7,941 nucleotides of DNA from JBAZFF01 sp043815465 (GCA_043815465.1 JBDRIW010000030.1:1-7941); one strand, 5' to 3'; positions 1-5,910 are shown, counted from the stretch's first letter. Notes: generated by a model not told the origin, from the letters alone. Numbers and translations: made by a program.

Positions 1-307
1 CTTTGACTGCATCTGGATGTCTTTTATCAGTATACTTAGCTTCTTGTCTATATGTAGTAACCTCTATCTCTTTTAAAGATTCTTTTTTGCTTTTAGTATG
101 AACAGTTACAGTTAAAAACTTATTCTCATAAAAACTATTAGGGAATACCTTCTTAATCTCTTCTGGGGAAGCTGAAGTAGTAATGTCCCAATCCTTAGGA
201 TCTACTCCACTTAGAATATCTCTGACACAACCTCCTACAGCAAAAGCTTCAAACTTTTTCTTTTCTAGATTTTCTATTATTGTTTTAACTTCTTTTGGGA
301 TTACCAT
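1..307 (-). CDS. cca: CCA-adding enzyme / tRNA nucleotidyltransferase, N-terminal part (runs off window)
   Basis: Reading leftward from ATG at 307-305, an open frame of 102 codons continues past base 1, so only the N-terminal nucleotidyltransferase head is present. Visible motifs are GGCVRD (residues 25-30), the metal-binding D-x-D in DWDITT (D39, D41), IEVTTYR (81-87) with E82 as likely third carboxylate, and KRHPDAV (95-101). This order is that of the class II CCA-adding enzyme/poly(A) polymerase head domain, which adds CCA to tRNA 3' ends. The two tRNA genes nearby do not encode CCA, so such an enzyme would be needed, which favours CCA addition over polyadenylation. The -10-like box ends only 6 bp before the ATG and there is no Shine-Dalgarno. 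A poly(A) polymerase or an A- or CC-adding variant cannot be excluded without the rest of the protein. Confidence 0.9.
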   Translation of the reverse strand, partial: MVIPKEVKTIIENLEKKKFEAFAVGGCVRDILSGVDPKDWDITTSASPEEIKKVFPNSFYENKFLTVTVHTKSKKESLKEIEVTTYRQEAKYTDKRHPDAVK

Positions 308-313
308 TTAATA

Positions 314-342
314 ATATTAACCCAAAAATCTATCTATTTCAA
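314..342 (-). promoter_or_regulatory. Candidate promoter for the CCA-adding enzyme gene
   Basis: On the minus strand TTGAAA (342-337) is followed after 17 bp by TAATAT (319-314), a sigma70-like pair matching 5/6 and 4/6 of consensus. Transcription would start near 307, the A of the ATG, predicting a leaderless mRNA. The region is AT-rich, so chance matches are possible. Confidence 0.4.
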
Positions 343-346
343 TCTA

Positions 347-375
347 TTGTTTAATATGAACTTTTGTAATATAAT
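347..375 (+). promoter_or_regulatory. Candidate promoter for the HTH gene and possibly the downstream tRNA-rpsO-pnp run
   Basis: TTGTTT (347-352), a 17-bp spacer and a perfect TATAAT (370-375) form a good sigma70-like promoter. It lies back to back with the opposite-facing promoter of the CCA-enzyme gene; the two -35 boxes are 4 bp apart. The expected start is near 382, leaving a leader of about 8 nt before the ATG at 390. GGAG at 380-383 overlaps the expected start, so it may not act as a complete ribosome binding site. Confidence 0.55.
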
Positions 376-389
376 ATATGGAGAACATC

Positions 390-479
390 ATGGGAGTTCG
401 TAAAAATTATGCATTTAAGACTAGAAGATAAAAACAGAGCAATTAATCTCCGAATTCAAGGAAAAGCTATAAAGAAATA
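390..479 (+). pseudogene. Out-of-frame 5' end of the following HTH gene (two apparent compensating indels)
   Basis: ATG at 390, 6 nt after GGAG, opens MGVRKNYAFKTRR and hits TAA at 429-431. Skipping one base at 429 continues as KNRAINLRIQGK in the next frame. That frame ends at TAA 478-480, but re-reading one base in the A-run 462-465 gives KSYKEI, which leads directly into the ATG at 480. The restored protein has the usual look of an HTH N-terminus (AIxLRxxGKSYxEI, then KSTLSGW). A shorter alternative starts at ATG 409 (MHLRLEDKNRAINLR) and needs only the second shift. Possible causes are sequencing or assembly error in A-rich sequence, recent mutation, or ribosomal slippage. A_AAA_GCT is not a classical -1 slippery heptamer, so slippage is the least likely. 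Confidence 0.6.
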
Positions 480-1085
480 ATGGACGTTATTCCTAATCTT
501 TCCAAAAGCACCTTGTCAGGATGGATAAAACATGTTAAACTAACGCAAGAACAAGAAGAGAAGTTAGAAAATAACATCAAAAAGATTGTTTATACTGCGC
601 GAATCAGAGCAGCATTAACAAAAAGAAAAAATAGGCAAGAAAGAATTAAAAAAATTATTAAAAAAGCTGAAAAAGAGTACACCGCTTTTTCAAAGAATCT
701 TCTTTTTACAATTGGACTAGTGCTTTATTGGGCGGAAGGGGGTAAAAAAACCGAAATTTTTCAATTTTCTAACTCTGACCCAAGTGCCGTAAGGGCTATG
801 ATGAGATGGTTAACAGAAATTTGTCGGGTCCCAAAGGAAAAAATTAAATTTCGAATATTCATTCATAAAATTTATGCCCACGAAAATTGTGAAGAATTTT
901 GGTCTAAAATTACTGGAATCCCAACTTCTAATTTTCAAAAAACTATCTATAAGCCCACCCCACATAAATTAAAGAAAAATCAGGGATACAAAGGATGTGT
1001 TCAAATTCGAGTGCCTAAGTCAGAATTTTTTTGGAAGGTAATGGGATGGATAAATAAACTTATTGAAAAATCTCATTTTAAATAA
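480..1085 (+). CDS. HTH-containing protein of unknown function, possibly LAGLIDADG-like C-terminus (N-terminus frame-disrupted)
   Basis: I do not recognise a named family with certainty. The intact 201-residue frame starts inside a helix-turn-helix: DVIPNLSKSTLSGWIK (residues 2-17) resembles the recognition helix of resolvase- or transposase-type HTHs, and its first helix lies upstream in another frame (390-479). A lysine-rich helical stretch (about 22-73) follows. The C-terminal part carries GLVLYWAEGGKK (about 79-90), FSNSDP (96-101) and FRIFIH (about 123-128). The G-x-x-x-x-W-x-E-G block plus FSNSDP faintly recalls LAGLIDADG homing endonucleases; that is inference. ATG 480 lies mid-motif and is unlikely to be the true start. 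The stop TAA (1083-1085) directly abuts the tRNA-Arg gene. A site-specific DNA-binding protein or endonuclease relic is the best guess. Confidence 0.6.
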   Translation: MDVIPNLSKSTLSGWIKHVKLTQEQEEKLENNIKKIVYTARIRAALTKRKNRQERIKKIIKKAEKEYTAFSKNLLFTIGLVLYWAEGGKKTEIFQFSNSDPSAVRAMMRWLTEICRVPKEKIKFRIFIHKIYAHENCEEFWSKITGIPTSNFQKTIYKPTPHKLKKNQGYKGCVQIRVPKSEFFWKVMGWINKLIEKSHFK

Positions 1086-1160
1086 GCCCCCGTGGTCTAA
1101 TCGGATAAGGCGCCGCGCTTCGGACGCGGAAATTTGAGGGTTCGAATCCTTCCGGGGGCA
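1086..1160 (+). tRNA. tRNA-Arg (anticodon TCG)
   Basis: A full cloverleaf can be drawn. The acceptor stem is GCCCCCG (1086-1092) with CGGGGGC (1153-1159). The D stem is GTCT/AGGC (1095-1098 with 1108-1111, one G-U pair). The anticodon stem CCGCG/CGCGG encloses CTTCGGA, with anticodon TCG at 1120-1122, and the T arm has loop TTCGAAT at 1141-1147. The discriminator is A1160, followed by CTA, so CCA is not encoded. The 5' end directly follows the TAA stop of the upstream gene, so RNase P cleavage would fall exactly at the stop codon if the two are co-transcribed. Confidence 0.96.
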
Positions 1161-1171
1161 CTAAAAAGCTT

Positions 1172-1244
1172 GCCCTCATAGCTCAATTGGTAGAGCAGGA
1201 AGCTCTTAACTTCAAGGTTGTAGGTTCGAGTCCTACTGGGGGCA
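1172..1244 (+). tRNA. tRNA-Lys (anticodon CTT)
   Basis: The acceptor stem GCCCTCA (1172-1178) pairs with TGGGGGC (1237-1243, one T-G pair). The D stem is GCTC/GAGC (1181-1184 with 1193-1196). The anticodon loop CTCTTAA (1203-1209) gives anticodon CTT at 1205-1207. The T arm is GTAGG-TTCGAGT-CCTAC (1220-1236) and the discriminator is A1244. CCA is not encoded (CTA follows). The first anticodon-stem pair is a G1198-A1214 mismatch (27-43); the other four pairs are standard. It lies 11 nt after tRNA-Arg and 15 nt before the rpsO ATG. Confidence 0.95.
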
Positions 1245-1259
1245 CTAAGTAATAAAACT

Positions 1260-1526
1260 ATGTTAAAAACAGAAACAAAAACAAAGCTAATAACAAAATA
1301 CAAACTTCATGAATCTGACACGGGATCCCCCGAGGTTCAGGTTGCCTTATTATCTGATGAGGTTAAAAAACTTCTTTTACATTTAAAAAAGAACCCCAAA
1401 GATGTTCATTCTAAAAGAGGTTTACTAAAAATGATTTCTAAAAGAAAAAGTCTTTTAAACTTCTTGAAAAAAGAAGATACAAGAAGATACAATCGTCTAA
1501 TTAAAAAAGTTGGATTGAGAAAGTAA
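1260..1526 (+). CDS. rpsO: 30S ribosomal protein S15 (uS15)
   Basis: This 88-residue protein matches the usual S15 length of about 89. It carries the signature HESDTGSPEVQVALLSDEV (about residues 17-35), followed by the basic helical region SKRGLLKMISKRKSLL and the end RLIKKVGLRK. S15 binds the central domain of 16S rRNA at a three-way junction early in 30S assembly. The ATG is 15 nt after tRNA-Lys and has no Shine-Dalgarno; if the tRNA is cut by RNase Z, the mRNA would begin with this short AU-rich leader. In E. coli S15 represses its own mRNA through a leader pseudoknot; a 15-nt leader leaves little room for that here. One base separates its stop from the NYN gene start. Confidence 0.97.
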   Translation: MLKTETKTKLITKYKLHESDTGSPEVQVALLSDEVKKLLLHLKKNPKDVHSKRGLLKMISKRKSLLNFLKKEDTRRYNRLIKKVGLRK

Positions 1527-1527
1527 T

Positions 1528-2034
1528 ATGGGAGCAATAAAACATTCAGGCCAAAGAGTGGCCGTTTTACTAGACGTACAAAATCTTTATCACTCTGCTA
1601 AAAATCTCTACCAAGCTCGTGTTAATTTCGGGGCTATTTTGAAGTCGTCTATTGCAAATAGAAACTTAATTAGAGCATTTGGTTATGTTGTTAAAACTAA
1701 AACTGGGGAAGAAAAATCTTTTTTTGAAGCTTTAATTAAACTAGGGATAGAAACTAGAGTCAGAGATTTACAAGAATTCTTCGGAGGCCAGAAAAAGGCT
1801 GACTGGGACGTAGGAATAACAGTAGATGCTATTAGAATATCTGACAGTGTAGATGTCGTTGTTTTAGGCTCTGGAGATGGAGACTTTATTCAACTAGTGG
1901 AATATTTAAAAAACCAAGGGAAAAGAGTTGAAGTTATAGCTTTTGGAAAAGCAACCTCTGCTAAGCTGAAAGAGGTCGTAGATGAATTTATTGATTTATG
2001 TGATTCTCCGTCAAAATACTTAATAAAAAAATGA
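1528..2034 (+). CDS. NYN/LabA-type (DUF88) PIN-fold putative ribonuclease
   Basis: This 168-residue protein is essentially one NYN domain, a PIN-like, metal-dependent nuclease fold often linked to RNA processing. It shows VAVLLDVQNLYHSA (residues 11-24; acidic D16 and the N19 typical of the family), KADWDVGITVDA (90-101; D94, D100) and VVVLGSGDGDF (110-120; D117, D119), then VEVIAFG. These are the clustered aspartates expected for a catalytic site, so it looks active. There is no signal peptide or membrane segment. Its ATG is 1 nt after the rpsO stop, with a weak GAGAAAG at 1517-1523, and its TGA overlaps the pnp ATG (ATGA, 2031-2034). This placement suggests translational coupling and a role in RNA turnover with PNPase. 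Its substrate is unknown, and the RNA role is inferred from family and neighbours. Confidence 0.88.
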   Translation: MGAIKHSGQRVAVLLDVQNLYHSAKNLYQARVNFGAILKSSIANRNLIRAFGYVVKTKTGEEKSFFEALIKLGIETRVRDLQEFFGGQKKADWDVGITVDAIRISDSVDVVVLGSGDGDFIQLVEYLKNQGKRVEVIAFGKATSAKLKEVVDEFIDLCDSPSKYLIKK

Positions 2035-4160
2035 AAAGAGAAATATTCAAAACAGAGATTGAAGGAAAAGAATTAAAGATAGAAATAAATGATTTGTCCG
2101 AACAAGCTTCGGGCAGTGTTTTAGTCCAATCTGGTGATACTGTAGTAATGGCTAATGTAGTCATGTCAAAATCAGAAAGAGAAGGAATAGACTTCTTTCC
2201 TTTATCTGTAGAGTATGAAGAAAAATTTTATGCTGCTGGAAAAATATTAGGTTCTAGATTTTTAAGAAGAGAATCTAGACCATCAGATGAAGCCATTTTA
2301 ACCGCTAGATTTATAGATAGATCAATAAGGCCTCGTTTTCCAAAAGGATTAAAAAAAGAAGTTCAAATGATAGTCACTTGTTTATCTTGGGATGGAGAGA
2401 ATGCCCCTGATATTTTAGGGCTAATTGCAGCTTCTTTAGCTTTATCAATATCTAACATACCTTGGTCAGGACCAATTGCCGCTTTAAGGCTTGGCAGAAA
2501 AGACGGGAAGTTTTTAGTTAATCCAACATATACAGAAAGAACAGAAAGTGAATTTGATTTAACTGTTGCTGGCTTAGAGTCTGAATTTGCTAAACACTTA
2601 GGAAACGATGAAAAAGACAAAATATTAATTAATATGATGGAAGCTGAAGGGTCAGAGATTGAAGAAGGTTTATTTGCAGAAGCGATAGAGGCAACAAAGC
2701 CTTATTTAGAAAAAATAATAAACTTCCAAAAAGAAATAACAAATAAAGTTGGGAAGGAAAAGATTGTTTTTGATGGAAACTTATCAGATAAAGAATTAGA
2801 AAAAGAAATTAAAGAATTTATTGGAGACAAACTAGAAGACTCTTTATTTCAAAAAGATAAAACAAATAGAATGGAAGATGCTAATGATCTTAAAGAAGAA
2901 CTGATTGTATATATAGAAGAGAAACATCCTGGTGAAAATAAAACAAACTACATAAATGATTTCTTTGAACAAGAGATTGATAGATTGGTTCATGAGAACA
3001 TATTAGAAAAAGATAGAAGAGTTGACGGAAGAAAATTAGACGAACTAAGAAAAATAGAGACAGAAGTTTCCATACTCCCAAGGCCTCACGGTTCAGGTCT
3101 TTTTGTTAGAGGACAAACAAAGACTTTATCTGTCGTAACATTGGGAGCTCCTGGAGATGTAAAATTAGTAGAAGGAATAGAGTCTGTAAGAAAAAAGAGG
3201 TTTATGCATCATTATAACTTCCCTCCTTATTCCTCTGGAGAAGTTAAACCCTTAAGGGGTCCCGGGAGAAGAGAAATAGGGCATGGAATGTTAGCAGAAA
3301 AAGCTATATCCCCTATGCTACCCACAGAAGAAGATTTTCCATACACAATTAGAATAGTAACTGAGATATTATCTTCTAATGGATCTACCTCTCAGGCTTC
3401 CATATCAAGCTCTTCTTTAGCTTTGATGGATGCAGGTGTTCCTATTAAAAAACCTGTAGCAGGAATTGCTATGGGGCTTATGTCAGACTATAAAGGAGCA
3501 TATAAGCTAGTAACTGATATTCAAGGACCAGAGGATCATTATGGAGATATGGATTTTAAAATAGCTGGAACTAGAGACGGTATTACCGCGGTTCAAATGG
3601 ATGTTAAGATAGAAGGGGTAGGAAAAGATGTTATAAAACAAGCCGTAGCTCAAGCTAAAACAACTAGAATAAAGATCCTAGACGAAATGAAAAAAACTAT
3701 AGATAAACCTAGGGAAACATTATCTCCTTATGCTCCAAGAATTATTGTACTTCAAATTAATCCTGATAAAATAAGGGATGTCATTGGTCCTGGTGGTAAA
3801 ATGATAAATGAGATCATAGATGCCTGTGGAGTTTCAATAGATATAGAAGATACAGGAAAGATATTAATTACTTCCGCAGACGAAGCCTCTGGAGATAAAG
3901 CTTCCGCTTGGGTAAAAGATTTAACTAGAGAAGTTAAGGCTGGTGAAATGTTCCAGGGAACAGTAAAAAGAATTATGGACTTTGGAGCTTTTGTAGAAGT
4001 TCTACCTGGGCAAGAAGGTTTAGTTCATATCTCTCAACTTGCAGATCACCGCGTAGAAAAAGTAGAAGACGTAGTAAAGTTAGGAGAAGTAATCCCTGTT
4101 AAAGTAATAGGCATAGACGAACAAGGAAGAATAAATCTTTCACACAAAGACGCTAAATAA
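2031..4160 (+). CDS. pnp: Polyribonucleotide nucleotidyltransferase (PNPase)
   Basis: At 709 residues it is close to the 711 of E. coli PNPase and has the full architecture: a first RNase PH domain, an alpha-helical linker (about 240-325, lysine/glutamate-rich), a second RNase PH domain from RRVDGR (329), KH and S1. The phosphorolytic site looks intact: FMHHYNFPPYSSGE, GPGRREIGHG (410-419, R413/R414) and PEDHYGDMDFK (500-510, with D502, D508 and K510 corresponding to E. coli D486, D492 and K494). The KH loop GPGGKM is at about 586-591, and the S1 domain (about 640-708) contains GTVKRIMDFGAFVEVLPGQEGLVH. It degrades RNA 3' to 5' with phosphate, as a trimer in the cytoplasm. The start overlaps the NYN stop and has no Shine-Dalgarno, so translation is probably coupled. 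Confidence 0.98.
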   Translation: MKREIFKTEIEGKELKIEINDLSEQASGSVLVQSGDTVVMANVVMSKSEREGIDFFPLSVEYEEKFYAAGKILGSRFLRRESRPSDEAILTARFIDRSIRPRFPKGLKKEVQMIVTCLSWDGENAPDILGLIAASLALSISNIPWSGPIAALRLGRKDGKFLVNPTYTERTESEFDLTVAGLESEFAKHLGNDEKDKILINMMEAEGSEIEEGLFAEAIEATKPYLEKIINFQKEITNKVGKEKIVFDGNLSDKELEKEIKEFIGDKLEDSLFQKDKTNRMEDANDLKEELIVYIEEKHPGENKTNYINDFFEQEIDRLVHENILEKDRRVDGRKLDELRKIETEVSILPRPHGSGLFVRGQTKTLSVVTLGAPGDVKLVEGIESVRKKRFMHHYNFPPYSSGEVKPLRGPGRREIGHGMLAEKAISPMLPTEEDFPYTIRIVTEILSSNGSTSQASISSSSLALMDAGVPIKKPVAGIAMGLMSDYKGAYKLVTDIQGPEDHYGDMDFKIAGTRDGITAVQMDVKIEGVGKDVIKQAVAQAKTTRIKILDEMKKTIDKPRETLSPYAPRIIVLQINPDKIRDVIGPGGKMINEIIDACGVSIDIEDTGKILITSADEASGDKASAWVKDLTREVKAGEMFQGTVKRIMDFGAFVEVLPGQEGLVHISQLADHRVEKVEDVVKLGEVIPVKVIGIDEQGRINLSHKDAK

Positions 4161-4168
4161 AAACTACT

Positions 4169-5407
4169 ATGGAGGGGAATGAAAATAAAAATCAAACGCA
4201 GGAACCCAAAGAGGACAAGGAGGTTTTGGGTACCCCTTCAGAAGCTGAAATAGAATCAGACCCTGAAACAAAAGTTGAAATAGAACCAACACCTGAACTA
4301 ACTCCAGAGCCAGAGCCAGAGCCTGACCCTAAGCCAATTTCAGAACTCGAGACAAATCCAATTTCAGAACCAATAATAACTTCCGAACCCGAGGATCAAG
4401 AAACGATTCTTCCTAAAACAAAAAGGCCATTGCCTCCGGAGATGCCCATAGAAGAAAAGAAAGATCTTCTTTCTCGGGCAGAAATTAAAACAATGGCCAA
4501 AGATGTTTCTGAGTTAAGAGAGACAGAGGCTGAAAGGGAAAAAGAAAGAATCGCTAATTTAAAAATAAATCAAAGTATTCCGAAATCAATAGAAGAATTA
4601 CAGCCATCCCCTGTTCCTAAAATAAATGAGAAAGAGGAAGAGAAATTAGGAAAATTAATACCGAAATCGCTTAAAAGGCCTTCTGTTTTTCAAAAAATAG
4701 CGATAAGAATCGTGGCTGTTTTATTTTTAATTCTCACTATCGCTTTCTTCTATTGGTTTTTAAATATTAAATTAAACCAAAAAACAGAAATAACTCCCGT
4801 AGAACAAGAAACAGAAAATGTGGAAGAGAGTAAAGAAGCTATGGATACTGGAACAAGCTCAATAGAAGAAACTACCATCCATACAGAAGAAGAAACGATA
4901 GAGCCGATAGAAATTATTAAACCAGAAACTTTAAACAATATCGTAACTTGGGGGTTTTATATTCCCAAAAGCCCAAGATTAATAGATACTATTATTATTC
5001 ATTCAATTTATAACGCCTTAAGTGGAGATATTCATAGCGTTGAAAAAGTTATTGAAGAATTCAAACTATATAAAGTAACTTCTCATTATTTAATTGATAC
5101 TGATGGAATTATATATCAATTAGCCCCCGATGAGGCTATTGCTTATCATGCTGGAAGAGGAGAAATGCCAGATGGAAGCAGAAAAAACATAATAAATAAT
5201 TTCTCCTTAGGTATTGAAATGCTATATTCTAATACAGAAACACCAAATAAAATTCAGTTAGAAAAATTAGTAGAGTTGACTTCTTATTTAAGAAAAGAAT
5301 ATAATATACCAACTGAAAATATCTTAGGACATAAAGATGTTTCCCTGGGCGGAAAAGATGATCCTTGGAATTTTGAGAAAAACGACCTTATAAATTTACT
5401 AAAATAA
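4169..5407 (+). CDS. Membrane-anchored N-acetylmuramoyl-L-alanine amidase (Amidase_2 type) with acidic Pro/Glu-rich tail
   Basis: This 412-residue protein has three parts. Residues 1 to about 175 are highly charged and low-complexity, rich in E, P and K with PEPEPEPDP-like runs, and probably disordered. A basic patch (KSLKRPSVFQK) precedes one hydrophobic segment at about 177-200 (IRIVAVLFLILTIAFFYWFL), predicting N-in/C-out topology. After an acidic Thr/Glu linker comes a zinc amidase domain (about 258-412): IIIHS (H278), AYHAG, LGIEM, LGHKD (H388) and KDDPWNF (D398). H278, H388 and D398 fit the His-His-Asp zinc site of AmpD/PGRP-type amidases, which cut the bond between MurNAc and L-Ala in peptidoglycan. 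ATG 4169 is 8 nt after pnp and lacks an upstream Shine-Dalgarno; GGAGGGG lies just inside the gene. Co-transcription with pnp is likely. Confidence 0.88.
   Translation: MEGNENKNQTQEPKEDKEVLGTPSEAEIESDPETKVEIEPTPELTPEPEPEPDPKPISELETNPISEPIITSEPEDQETILPKTKRPLPPEMPIEEKKDLLSRAEIKTMAKDVSELRETEAEREKERIANLKINQSIPKSIEELQPSPVPKINEKEEEKLGKLIPKSLKRPSVFQKIAIRIVAVLFLILTIAFFYWFLNIKLNQKTEITPVEQETENVEESKEAMDTGTSSIEETTIHTEEETIEPIEIIKPETLNNIVTWGFYIPKSPRLIDTIIIHSIYNALSGDIHSVEKVIEEFKLYKVTSHYLIDTDGIIYQLAPDEAIAYHAGRGEMPDGSRKNIINNFSLGIEMLYSNTETPNKIQLEKLVELTSYLRKEYNIPTENILGHKDVSLGGKDDPWNFEKNDLINLLK
4304..4370 (+). repeat. Short coding repeats in the amidase tail
   Basis: Three tandem copies of CCAGAG (4304-4321) followed by the variant CCTGAC encode Pro-Glu dipeptides. 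A 13-nt direct repeat CCAATTTCAGAAC occurs at 4334-4346 and 4358-4370, exactly eight codons apart, encoding Pro-Ile-Ser-Glu. The in-frame spacing suggests the acidic tail grew by small duplications. Confidence 0.7.
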
Positions 5408-5445
5408 TCATTAACCACAGAGCTTGCAAAATAAACGAAGGTCGA

Positions 5446-5465
5446 AATGAAGATTTATCTTCATT
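5446..5465 (+). other. Perfect inverted repeat upstream of the zinc-finger gene
   Basis: AATGAAGA (5446-5453), loop TTTA, TCTTCATT (5458-5465) forms an 8-bp perfect hairpin in the 76-bp gap between the amidase and the zinc-finger gene, ending 18 nt before its ATG. No T-run follows, so it is not a normal intrinsic terminator. An operator or mRNA hairpin is possible, but AT-rich repeats of this size can arise by chance. I see no convincing promoter in the gap; TAAAAT at 5475-5480 is too close to the ATG. Confidence 0.4.
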
Positions 5466-5483
5466 AAGCAACCCTAAAATATT

Positions 5484-5855
5484 ATGGATAAAAAACTTAT
5501 AGAAGAATTAAAAATAAAATTAGAAACAGAGAGAAAAGACCTAGAAAATAATTTAAAAAGTTTTGCGACGAAGGATGACAAACTTAAAGATGATTGGGAC
5601 ACAAAATTCCCAAACTGGGAAGGAGAAACTGGAGGAGCAGCTTTAGAAAAAGGGGCTGACCAAGTAGAACAATACGGAAATATGTTAGGAGTAGAACACA
5701 GCTTAGAAGCTCAATTAAAAGATGTAAATAAAGCTCTAGAAAAGATAGAAAAAGGAACTTACGGAAAGTGTGAAAATTGCGAAGGATATATGCCAGAAGA
5801 AAGACTCAAAGTATTTCCCTCAGCAAAAATATGTATAAAATGTGAAGGTAAGTAA
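5484..5855 (+). CDS. TraR/DksA-type C4 zinc-finger protein
   Basis: This 123-residue protein has a charged helical N-terminal half (about 1-40 and 65-90, likely coiled coil) and a C-terminal C4 zinc finger: C96-x2-C99-x17-C117-x2-C120, inside GTYGKCENC and ICIKCEGK. The I-E-K-G-T-Y-G-x-C pattern and RLKVFPSAKICIKC are characteristic of the TraR/DksA family, whose members bind in the RNA polymerase secondary channel and alter promoter response, classically with ppGpp. I do not see the DxxDxA coiled-coil tip of canonical DksA between the helices; that region instead has a Trp- and Gly-rich stretch (DWDTKFPNWEGETGG), so a DksA-like function is not assured. There is no Shine-Dalgarno. The gene ends in a nine-T run followed by a hairpin terminator. 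Confidence 0.85.
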   Translation: MDKKLIEELKIKLETERKDLENNLKSFATKDDKLKDDWDTKFPNWEGETGGAALEKGADQVEQYGNMLGVEHSLEAQLKDVNKALEKIEKGTYGKCENCEGYMPEERLKVFPSAKICIKCEGK

Positions 5856-5869
5856 TTTTTTTTTCAATT

Positions 5870-5898
5870 AAAAAGCCACTTAATTTTAAGTGGTTTTT
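5870..5898. terminator. Bidirectional intrinsic terminator between convergent genes
   Basis: AAAAA-GCCACTTA (5870-5882), loop ATTT (5883-5886 or slightly smaller), TAAGTGGT-TTTT (5887-5898) forms a stem flanked by A- and T-runs. It therefore gives a hairpin followed by U residues on either strand. It sits between the plus-strand zinc-finger gene (stop 5855) and the minus-strand peptidase gene (stop 5911), as expected for shared termination. Confidence 0.85.
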
Positions 5899-5910
5899 AG
5901 TTAAATACTT

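Noticed and set aside
462..468. Programmed -1 frameshift site at A_AAA_GCT
   Set aside because: It lacks a tandem slippery heptamer and an evident downstream stimulatory structure, and a second shift at about 429 would also be needed if translation starts at 390.
1031..1060. Possible promoter TTGGAA - 18 bp - TAAACT in front of the tRNA genes
   Set aside because: Both boxes match only 4/6 and lie in coding sequence. It could be real, but support is too weak to list as a feature.
1154..1248. 11-nt direct repeat GGGGGCACTAA after both tRNAs, as a possible attachment site
   Set aside because: Seven of the eleven bases are the acceptor 3' strand plus discriminator, which the two tRNAs share. 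No integrase or element boundary is seen.
1097..1303. Minus-strand 68-residue open frame with APSRTRTYNL and APGRIRTLKF motifs
   Set aside because: It is the antisense translation of the two tRNA genes and the rpsO start; the repeated peptide comes from the conserved T-arm and acceptor sequences, a well-known false ORF pattern.
2363..2620. Minus-strand open frame of 85 codons
   Set aside because: It lies wholly inside pnp, antisense to conserved RNase PH coding sequence, with no protein motif or promoter.
2890..3081. Minus-strand hydrophobic open frame of 63 codons
   Set aside because: It is antisense to the lysine/glutamate-rich part of pnp, whose A-rich codons read backward as Leu/Phe.
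4750..4938. Minus-strand Ser/Val-rich open frame
   Set aside because: It is antisense to the acidic linker of the amidase; its composition is explained by complementing Glu/Thr codons.
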